A stretch of DNA of 7,213 bases, taken from the NCBI GenBank assembly GCA_910585565.1, contig CAJUFC010000135.1, forward strand, positions 1-7,213. Reading direction: 5' to 3'. Made by a program: the position numbers and the translations under genes. This DNA is from an uncultured Eggerthellaceae bacterium (GTDB lineage: Bacteria; Actinomycetota; Coriobacteriia; Coriobacteriales; Eggerthellaceae). The notes beneath the pieces were generated by a model. That model saw only the letters and a list, made by a program, of their open reading frames with translations. It did no database searches and was not told the origin of the DNA. Below are positions 1 to 6,000 of the stretch, piece by piece (position 1 is the stretch's first letter; each line of letters starts with the position of its first letter).

Positions 1-50
1 CGCGGCTTCGAAATGCTTGAAAGCCAAGATGGGGCATCACAGAGGCAAGA

Positions 51-143
51 TGGCGGAGGAGTAGGGATTCGAACCCTAGATACCGGGAACGCCGGTATAA
101 CGGTTTTCGAGACCGCCGCCTTCGACCACTCAGCCACTCCTCC
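51..143 (-). tRNA. tRNA-Ser (anticodon CGA)
   Basis: Serine tRNA decoding UCG codons. Read on the minus strand it has a 7-bp acceptor stem GGAGGAG/CTCCTCC (137-143 with 55-61), discriminator G, and an encoded CCA end (51-53). The T loop carries GGTTCGAATCC. The anticodon loop is CTCGAAA (105-111), giving anticodon CGA at 107-109. A long variable arm with stem ATACCGG/CCGGTAT marks it as a class II tRNA and, with the anticodon, as serine. It lies 37 nt downstream of tRNA-Ser(GGA) on the same strand with no promoter visible between them, so the two are probably co-transcribed and processed from one precursor. Confidence 0.97.
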
Positions 144-180
144 GAAAGCTACCGCTATCTGCTGTCATGCGATCAAAAAG

Positions 181-272
181 TGGCGGAGAGGCGGGGATTC
201 GAACCCCGGATACGCTTTTGGCGCATACACGATTTCCAATCGTGCTCCTTCGGCCAGCTCGGACACCTCTCC
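181..272 (-). tRNA. tRNA-Ser (anticodon GGA)
   Basis: Serine tRNA reading UCC/UCU codons. On the minus strand the acceptor stem is GGAGAGG/CCTCTCC (266-272 with 185-191), followed by discriminator G and encoded CCA (181-183). The T arm has GGGGTTCGAATCCCC. The anticodon loop is TTGGAAA (233-239), with anticodon GGA at 235-237 and stem CACGA/TCGTG. The variable arm is long (ATGCGC/GCGTAT with one G-U pair), as in class II tRNAs. It is the first gene of a two-tRNA unit, with a good -10 box about 40 nt upstream. Confidence 0.97.
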
Positions 273-311
273 GCGTCTGTAGGCCGCATGCATGCGAAGC
301 AGCAGTTGAAT

Positions 312-339
312 AGTATAGCGCACTTTGCCAATCATTCAT
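312..339 (-). promoter_or_regulatory. Likely promoter of the two tRNA-Ser genes
   Basis: On the minus strand there is a strong -10-like hexamer TATACT (317-312). The best -35 candidate is ATGAAT (339-334) with a 16-nt spacer, matching TTGACA at only three positions. Transcription would start near 305, giving a leader of about 33 nt before the tRNA-Ser(GGA) 5' end at 272. The surrounding bases are AT-richer than anything else in this part of the window. The -10 and the placement are convincing; the -35 is weak. Confidence 0.5.
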
Positions 340-356
340 ACGTTTTCATCGAGATC

Positions 357-388
357 AAAAGAGCGAGGGAGTCGTGATGGCTCCCTCG
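357..388 (-). terminator. Likely intrinsic terminator of the surface-protein operon
   Basis: A perfect 8-bp stem CGAGGGAG/CTCCCTCG (388-381 with 371-364) encloses a 9-nt loop. On the minus strand it is followed by CTC and four T residues (360-357). The T tract is short but lies only on this side, so the polarity fits transcripts coming from the 812-aa gene, whose stop is about 250 nt upstream. It also sits just upstream of the tRNA promoter, where it would separate the operon from the tRNA unit. Confidence 0.6.
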
Positions 389-470
389 TTGGTCTTGGTC
401 TTCAAATGGAGTTTGGCACCAGCCTGGGGTCGCCGCGTGGGTTGATGTGCCCTCTGCGGGAGCCTGCAGG

Positions 471-598
471 AGGTCTCCGCGTCGGACGCGCCCTGGCGCG
501 GTCGGCCCCGGCCGCTTCTCGCTTCATGGACCTCGCGTCCGGAAGGGGCCGGGCCTACCAAGCCGGCCTCCTTCCGGGGGAAGGATAAGGTCTCCGCG
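471..598. repeat. 11-bp direct repeat flanking the inverted-repeat cluster
   Basis: The sequence AGGTCTCCGCG occurs at 471-481 and again at 588-598, 117 bases apart. The two copies bracket all the GC-rich inverted repeats of this intergenic region. Two identical 11-mers this close are suggestive but could be chance in GC-rich DNA. They could be the ends of a small duplicated or inserted element; no terminal inverted repeat or transposase remnant is visible. Confidence 0.45.
478..577. other. Cluster of GC-rich inverted repeats (structured RNA or repeat element candidate)
   Basis: Four inverted repeats lie within 100 bases. They are CGCGTC/GACGCG (478-483, 485-490), CGCGCC/GGCGCG (487-492, 495-500), CGGCC/GGCCG (503-507, 510-514), and a long hairpin. 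The hairpin pairs CCGGAAGG with CCTTCCGG (539-546, 570-577), then GGCCGG with CCGGCC (547-552, 563-568), leaving one bulged base at 569 and a 10-nt loop. An alternative helix, 503-509 with 545-551 (CGGCCCC/GGGGCCG), cannot form together with the long hairpin. No T tract follows the long hairpin on either strand, so it is not a standard terminator. It may be a 3'-UTR structure, a small RNA, or a GC-rich interspersed repeat. Confidence 0.5.
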
Positions 599-636
599 AG
601 CGTCGGTTCGGGCGGCCAAAACGCCCTACGTGGCTA

Positions 637-1194
637 TCACTCTCGTGCTGCCACCGTCACCTGGAGGCGGGTGATCGGGCGCTCGCCGTCGAGGTCGGCG
701 CGGACGCCGAGCTTGTCCGCCGGTATCGACATGCCCAGCTCGAGCGGCAGGCGCTCGCTGGGGTCTGCGCCCTGCCAGAGCTCGTCGAAGGCGGTGCCGG
801 CGTAGCCGAAGGCCGCTATGCGGTAGACCGCCCGCTCGGCCTCCGCGAGCGCGTAGGCGCTCCTCCACGCCGTGCCGTCGGCGTCGCCCGCGAGGGCGAG
901 CCCGATCGGCGCCGCGCCGGGCGCGTCCGCCAGCAGCGTGAGCCGGGTCGAGGCGAGCGCGCCTCTCCATGCCGCGAGCCGGTCTGCCTCCGAGGCGCCG
1001 TCGGGGAGCGCGCCCTCCGGCAGCTCGAAGAATCCCTCGAGCTCTGCCTGCTCGCTCCGGAGGGCGAGGGACTCCACCTCCACGGGGCGCACCGTGCGGC
1101 TCTTGAGCGCGTACTCTCCCATGGCGGGCGCCGTCACCTTGCCCGTGCCCGCGTCCACCGCGAGGCCGACGCTCACCGGCACGGTCACGTCCAA
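637..1194 (-). other. C-terminal beta-rich domain of the 812-aa protein
   Basis: Residues 628-812. The domain opens with VTVPVSVGLAVDAGTGKV, followed by a strand pair around Y655-L657 and P664-L672, and closes with a strand at L801-R811 (TRLQVTVAARE, 802-812). This layout recalls the C-terminal domain common in secreted LRR and Flg_new proteins of Coriobacteriia, where a VxVPxxVxxxVD strand is followed by a PVxVxxL strand. The upstream 1372-residue protein ends in a similar arrangement. Its function is unknown; a role in packing, surface retention or partner binding is possible. Confidence 0.5.
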
Positions 1195-3075
1195 GCGCAG
1201 CGACCAGTCGGCATAGATGGTGGCGTCCGCATACACCGCGCTCATCGGGTCCCACGCATCGCCCAGCACCACGCCGCTGGTTCCGCCGCCAGCGCCGTCA
1301 CCTGGGTCGCTCTCTGCAGCCAGGCGCCAACCAGCAAACTGCCAGCCAGGCTGCTTCGGGTCGGCAGGCACGTCTTCCGGCGCCACCATGGCACCCTCCG
1401 TCACCTTCACCTCGATTCGCGTCAGCGGGTTGCCTTCGTCGTCCATAGCGTCAAAGCGCCCGCCGTTGGCGTCAAAGGTAATCGTCAGCTTCGGTTTCTC
1501 GCGCCAGCCGGCATACAGGGTCAGGTTCCCCGTAACGGGCGCAGCGAAGTCGTAGACGCCTTCTGCCCCGGCAGCCTCAGCCGCCTCGGCGCTCACGTAC
1601 CAGCCGACAAAGTCGTACGCCGTGCGCGTCGGATCGGCCGGGCGCGTCGCCATGGCGCCCTCGCGCACCTGCTGTCTGCCCACGGTGCTGCCGCCACGCG
1701 AGTCGAAGGCGACCAGATAGCTCGTCACCAGCTCGCCTGGCACGCGCTTCCATTTGGCGTAGATGACCGTGTCGCGCTCGATGGGCGTCGCGAAGTCGAA
1801 TGGACGCATGCACAGGGGGTCGGCATACCAGCCATCGAACTCGTAGCCGCTGCGCGCAGGATCGGCCGGGCGCGTGGCCGTGCCGCCTGTGCCCTTGTCG
1901 ACGTACTGAGGCTCTATTGACGTGCCGCCCAGCACGTCGAACGTCACTGTCCAGTACTCGCCGTCAGGCGGCGGCAGCGGCTCCCACTTCGCCCAGAACT
2001 CGCGCATGCCCTCGTCGTGGCGGCTCACATACTCGACCGGCTCGCCCACGTATCCGGCATCAGCGTCATAAGCCGCATGCCAGCCCGCAAACGCATAGCC
2101 AGTGCGCGTCGGCGTCGGCAGCGTCATGCCCTTGCCGACCTTATAGCTCGTGCCGAGATAGCCGCCATGTTCGTCGGTCCCAGGCTGATAGTCCGCCGCA
2201 TCAGGCAGCATCGCGTCCTCGCCCATCAGATGCAGCCGCAAGTCAGCCAGCTCGTATTCCTCCTCCACCCAGTTCGCGAACAGAGTGAAGTCACGGTATA
2301 CCGGAAGCGCGAAGTCGTAGCGCTCGGTGCACGCGGCATCCAGATACCAGCCCTCCACGCGCCAGCCATCCCGCGTCGCAGCCACCGGGTCGGGCTCGTC
2401 GACAGCGGCACCGTCAAGCACCGTCATGCTCTTGCCGCCCGTGCCCCCGTTGGGGTCGAACGTGACGGTATGCGTCGTCGCCACCTCGAGGCGAATGCCG
2501 AAAAGCCCGCTTGCCGCGCGCGTGTCGTCGCCCGGCTCCACATAGGCCTGCTGCGGCACTTGCAGACGAATGCCCACCAGGCCGTCCGCCGAGCGCGTGT
2601 CATCGCCAGGGTCGACGAACGCTTGCGAGGGCACCTCGAGGCGGATGCCGAACAACCCCTCCGCAGCACGCACGTCCGTGCCGTCGCCAGGGTCGACGAA
2701 CGCCTGCTTGGGCACCTCGAGGCGAATGCCCAACATGCCCTCGGCCGCGCGCGTCTCCTCGCCCGTCCCTGGATCGATGTATGCTTGCGAGGGCACCTGC
2801 AGGCGCAGCCCCAGCATGCCGCTCGTCGAGCGAGTGTCGTCTCCCGGCTCGGCAAACGCCTGCTTAGGCACCTGCAAGCGCAGCCCTACGAGCGCATCTG
2901 CCGCACGCGTGCCGTCCCCTTGATCCACGAACGCGCTCGCCGGCACCTCGAGGCGCAGCCCCAAGTCGCCTGCCGCCGTCCGCGCGAGTGCCGTCGCAGG
3001 CACAAGGCCCGCGACGAGCACGCACGCAACGATGAGCGCGACCAGCTTTTTCATATATGTCAACAAAGCGTGCAT
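637..3075 (-). CDS. Secreted repeat protein: novel 25/27-aa tandem repeats plus Flg_new-like modules
   Basis: An 812-residue secreted protein of unknown function, probably surface-associated. Residues 1-31 form a signal peptide with KK at 9-10, a hydrophobic core, and an ALA cleavage motif at 29-31. Residues 38-198 are six full copies and one partial copy of a 25/27-residue repeat. Residues 203-624 hold five modules of the Listeria/Bacteroides (Flg_new) type, with TFDxxGG starts, GW at mid-module and AxW ends (W269, W364, W442, W524, W624). Residues 628-812 form a beta-rich C-terminal domain starting VTVPVSVGLAV. There is no LPXTG motif or C-terminal membrane segment. I chose ATG 3075 because a purine-rich stretch precedes it. 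ATG 3054 (MKKLVA) would also leave a good signal peptide but has no ribosome binding site, and TTG 3111 lies inside the upstream gene. It starts 19 nt after that gene's stop, so an operon is likely. Flg_new-type modules are usual in adhesins; the exact role is unknown. Confidence 0.9.
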   Translation of the reverse strand: MHALLTYMKKLVALIVACVLVAGLVPATALARTAAGDLGLRLEVPASAFVDQGDGTRAADALVGLRLQVPKQAFAEPGDDTRSTSGMLGLRLQVPSQAYIDPGTGEETRAAEGMLGIRLEVPKQAFVDPGDGTDVRAAEGLFGIRLEVPSQAFVDPGDDTRSADGLVGIRLQVPQQAYVEPGDDTRAASGLFGIRLEVATTHTVTFDPNGGTGGKSMTVLDGAAVDEPDPVAATRDGWRVEGWYLDAACTERYDFALPVYRDFTLFANWVEEEYELADLRLHLMGEDAMLPDAADYQPGTDEHGGYLGTSYKVGKGMTLPTPTRTGYAFAGWHAAYDADAGYVGEPVEYVSRHDEGMREFWAKWEPLPPPDGEYWTVTFDVLGGTSIEPQYVDKGTGGTATRPADPARSGYEFDGWYADPLCMRPFDFATPIERDTVIYAKWKRVPGELVTSYLVAFDSRGGSTVGRQQVREGAMATRPADPTRTAYDFVGWYVSAEAAEAAGAEGVYDFAAPVTGNLTLYAGWREKPKLTITFDANGGRFDAMDDEGNPLTRIEVKVTEGAMVAPEDVPADPKQPGWQFAGWRLAAESDPGDGAGGGTSGVVLGDAWDPMSAVYADATIYADWSLRLDVTVPVSVGLAVDAGTGKVTAPAMGEYALKSRTVRPVEVESLALRSEQAELEGFFELPEGALPDGASEADRLAAWRGALASTRLTLLADAPGAAPIGLALAGDADGTAWRSAYALAEAERAVYRIAAFGYAGTAFDELWQGADPSERLPLELGMSIPADKLGVRADLDGERPITRLQVTVAARE
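1204..2469 (-). repeat. Five Flg_new (Listeria/Bacteroides-type) modules in the 812-aa protein
   Basis: Residues 203-624. Module starts are TVTFDPNGG (203), a degenerate one near 276-320, TVTFDVLGG (376), LVAFDSRGG (454) and TITFDANGG (531). The mid-module glycine-tryptophan pairs are at W243, W332, W416, W492 and W583. The closing A-x-W or similar are W269, W364, W442, W524 and W624. Module 2 has lost the opening TFDxxGG signature, and module 5 carries insertions (around 541-552 and 588-606, the latter rich in Gly, Asp and Ser). The family forms small ubiquitin-like beta folds in bacterial surface proteins such as internalin B-repeats. Confidence 0.85.
2482..2964 (-). repeat. Tandem 25/27-residue protein repeats (six full, one partial)
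   Basis: Residues 38-198 of the 812-aa protein. Each unit begins xG[LI]RL[EQ]VP, continues with xQA[FY] and a [DE]PGDDT-type acidic turn, and ends in RAAxG followed by the next unit. Copies run 38-62, 63-87, 88-114, 115-141, 142-166 and 167-191, with a partial copy at 192-198. Lengths are 25, 25, 27, 27, 25 and 25. On the plus strand the unit is visible as recurring GGCACCTCGAGGCG-like blocks at 75 or 81-base spacing. Each unit looks like one beta strand (alternating hydrophobic G-L-R-L-E-V) and a Pro-Gly-Asp turn, which would suit a stacked beta repeat. I do not recognise the family. Confidence 0.92.
2983..3075 (-). other. Signal peptide of the 812-aa protein
   Basis: Residues 1-31 have a short n-region ending in M8-K9-K10, a hydrophobic core from L11 to about V25, a helix-breaking Pro at 26, and the signal peptidase I motif A29-L30-A31. 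Cleavage would leave a mature N-terminus of RTAAGD, which is already the tail half of the tandem repeat that follows. Export is therefore predicted by the general Sec route. Confidence 0.85.
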
Positions 3076-3094
3076 CGGATCTTCTCTTCTCGTC
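3076..3094 (-). promoter_or_regulatory. Intercistronic gap with ribosome binding site
   Basis: Only 19 nt separate the TAG of the large gene (3097-3095) from ATG 3075. On the minus strand the gap reads as the purine-rich run GACGAGAAGAGAAGATCCG. The GAGAAG element ends several bases before the ATG, a reasonable spacing for a weak ribosome binding site. No promoter or terminator fits in the gap, so the second gene is expected to depend on the upstream transcript. The weak match leaves open translational coupling. Confidence 0.6.
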
Positions 3095-6000
3095 CTAGCT
3101 CGCGCTCCCAACTGTGATTACGACGTCATCGGGCAGCCCCATCGCGCCTGCATCCACGCCAGCACCGGCGGCCTCGTCAGCTCCGCGAGCCGCGTAGTAC
3201 GAGATGCCAGGGTTGCGTGCCGCAGCGAACGTGAACTTCACGCGCAGCAGAGGCTGGTCGAACGTCGAGTTGTACTCAAGTGTGCCGCGGCTGTTGTCGA
3301 TGATGTCCTGCAGGCCCGTGAGGTCGAAGTCGCAGCGGCGCATGTCGAGCCCATAGTAGAAGCGATAGGTGGAGGCGCCCGAGGCATCGTCATGCTTCAC
3401 TAGCGCCAGGCCGTCCTTCTCGCCACTTTCGTAGTTGTCATGGCGCCTCAGCACAAAGTCGCCCAACGCATACTCCTTGCCGCTTGATGCGCTGCTGTCG
3501 AGTTCGTCTTCGATGCGGTTGTCGGAGTCGCCCGATCCGCCAGCCTTGTAGCCGAAGCCGAAGTAGCGCCGCTTCTCCACATCGGGCACGAGCGCGCCCT
3601 CGTCCGTGCCGAAGCTGCCCGAGCCGGGCACCTTCGCAGCCTCGTCAGCCGCCGTTGAGTTGGTGCTGCCATAGACCACGCCCGTCTGGTCGGCGGTCGC
3701 CGTCGGCACCGGGCTCACCCAGAACATGCGGCTCGTCTCATCGCCGTACTTCACGGCCGCGTCCTTGCTGCCGACCGCATCACCGAACTTCGGGTTCAAT
3801 ATCTTGTCCGCCATGCCCGGCGTCGCCTCGCCCGACTCCACGCTCTCGACATCCACCACCGGCGCGTTGGCGCCGTCGTCGGTGCGGACGACGTTTCCGT
3901 CCGCATCCAGCTCATAGCCGAACGACGTCACGTCCTCGGCCGTCACGCCCACCAGCTGCAGGTCATGCGAGCCAGTCGCCACCTGAAACTCCGCCTGCGC
4001 CTCCAGCTGCGTGCGGCGGTCGTTGCCGACCACATACGGCTCGACAGCCTGCCCATAGCTGTTGGTGGTGCACAGGTACACGCCCACGGGAGAGGCCACG
4101 TTGATGCGGATGGGGCTCGTCCACAGCCACAGGGTGCGCGCCGTCCTGCCCTTGTCGTCCTTGCCAACGCCGGTCAGGAAGTAGTTCTCGTCGATGGTCA
4201 GGCCGCCTTGCGGCTCGGCAAGTCCCGTCACGCGCACTCGTGTGTTGGGCTGCACCAGGTTCTCGTAGGTCGCGATCGGCGTGCGCATCGCAGGCGAGCC
4301 CGCGGCCTCGAGGTCAGCCAAGGCCTTGTCGGTCGAGTCGGTCATCGACGACTTGATCATCTCGTACCAGCCGTCGTAGGTGTAACGATCGCGCTGCGTG
4401 TCGAACGCCGGGTATTCCAGCACGTCGAAGTAGTCCCATCGCTTGTCCGTGATGTACCAGCCCGCCGTCGCGCCGCCGCCCGTCTCGCCCGAGGTGCCCT
4501 CGCGCCATGCATATTCCCATGTCTGCGTGGCGCCGTGCTCGTCGGTCCAGGTGAACGTGTAGTCAGCTTTGGTGTTATAGGGATGGTCGGCGTCCTGCGG
4601 ATGCCCCGCCTTGGTGCTCTCGCCGGCGAAGTCGACGTCCTTCACGGCATGCGACGGGATGCGCATCGTCACATCGACCGCACGCGTCGCCCAGTAGGCA
4701 GACCACGCATCCGTGCGGGTCGCGGCGTCATAGCTTGGCGAACCCGTGTAGACGTGCGTGCCAGCATCGTTGTCGGAGTTGACCAGCGCTGCGCCCGCGC
4801 CCGTGAGCGTGAAGCCCGTCGTGCCGCCTGCGCGCGCCGCATCCTCGTCATAGGCGATGTAGAGTTTGCCGTCCACATCGGCAACATCGGTGGTGCTCGC
4901 TACCGAAGCGCCGTCTTCATTCGCTGCCAGACCGCTGCCAGCTGCTCCCGAAGGCGCGCCCCAGCCTAGGAACTCGAAGCCATAGCGAACGGGTGCCTTG
5001 AGGTTCATATCTGCGTCGAGCTCATAGCCCTCGCCACGGCGCTCGGGCGTGCCCGTATGCAGCCCCTCGGCTGCCGAGTCAGCGGATGCCTCGGCCTGCC
5101 CGATGAAGCCGTGGTTCTCGCGGAAGCGAATCTGCTCAGTGCCGCGCGTGGCGTTGCCCAGCTCGTCTCCCGCACCGCTGCCGGCGGCCGTCACCACCTG
5201 ATCGCCCAGGTTGTCCAGGCGGCTTGGCTGTGTGGCCTTGAGGCTGATGGTGGCCTCGCTGGTCGATCCCCACACGCCATACACCGTGTACGGCGTGGCG
5301 CACTGATCCTTGCTGAAGTCGGACCAGCCTTCGCCGAAAATGGCGAAGAAGTAGTGGGTGTCGGTGAAGTTGCCGTCGGCGTCCTTCTCGCGCAGCTCGG
5401 TCCAATAGCGCTGGTTGCCGCCCTCGGACGGCCCCGGCACCGTGCCGATGACGAGGTCGTCGATCTTGCACCAGCCCACGAACGGGTAGGCGCCCAGCTT
5501 CCGCTCGGGCACGTCGAGCGCATAGTCGGTGCACCACGACTGCCTCACGTTCGTCAGGTCGAAGTAATGGTTGTCCACGACGTTCAGGTCGGCAGCCACC
5601 GTGCCGTCAGCGCCGATGCCGAACGTGAGCCCCGTCGCCTGGTTGATGGAGTTCGCCGCCGTCGGATGCACGAACGTCTTGTTCTGCGGCTGGTTGACGA
5701 CTCGATTGCCGTCCTTGTCCTTGGACGCCTCGGTGTCATAGCGCACCGTGTACGTCTTGGGCGTCCACACCGCGTTGAACGTCACGTCACCATAGGCGTC
5801 GGCGGGCATGTTGCCGTTGTAGAGGGTATGCCCATCCTGCTTGTCCGCCCAATAGCCCGTACCCGTCGAGGGGTACCACCCCGCAAACCAGAAGCCGGTC
5901 CTCTGCGCCGTCGCCGGCAACGCGGGCGCGTCACCTTTATAGTAGGAGACGTTGTCGAAATGCTGACCGGTGCCTGTGTTGAAGGTGGCAGTGGATGTCT

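Larger units (their letters stand above)
273..636. other. Gene-free interval between the surface operon and the tRNA pair
   Basis: No protein-coding gene is supported in this 364-nt interval. The open frames crossing it are GC-driven, lack ribosome binding sites and show no recognisable protein character. From the operon side it contains about 60 nt of plain sequence, the hairpin cluster (577-478), about 90 nt with nothing evident, the candidate terminator (388-357) and the tRNA promoter (339-312). The stretch next to the tRNAs (273-360) is much AT-richer than the rest. Confidence 0.7.

Noticed and set aside
4..25. Possible hairpin GGCTT/AAGCC downstream of tRNA-Ser(CGA)
   Set aside because: The stem is only five base pairs and the sequence after it is outside the window, so no T tract can be seen. 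It is not enough to call a terminator.
626..1255. A 209-codon minus-strand frame overlapping the 3' part of the 812-aa gene
   Set aside because: It is Arg/Gly-dominated out-of-frame reading of a GC-rich coding region. The overlapping frame encodes a coherent domain and ends with a normal stop.
2482..2964. The repeat array as a CRISPR array
   Set aside because: The periodic 75/81-base units lie within one open reading frame and vary throughout, with no constant repeat and unique spacer pattern. The repetition is at the protein level.
3022..3060. Lipobox-like I-V-A-C at residues 15-18 of the 812-aa protein
   Set aside because: The Cys comes only seven residues after the KK pair and is followed by further hydrophobic residues, Pro and an ALA cleavage motif. 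A normal signal peptidase I site fits better, though a lipoprotein cannot be fully excluded.
2017..3117. A 366-codon open frame on the plus strand, opposite the repeat protein
   Set aside because: It is an antisense shadow of a high-GC, repeat-bearing gene. It is very Arg/His/Ala-rich, has no recognisable domain, and its repeats merely mirror those on the minus strand, where signal peptide and domains are clear.
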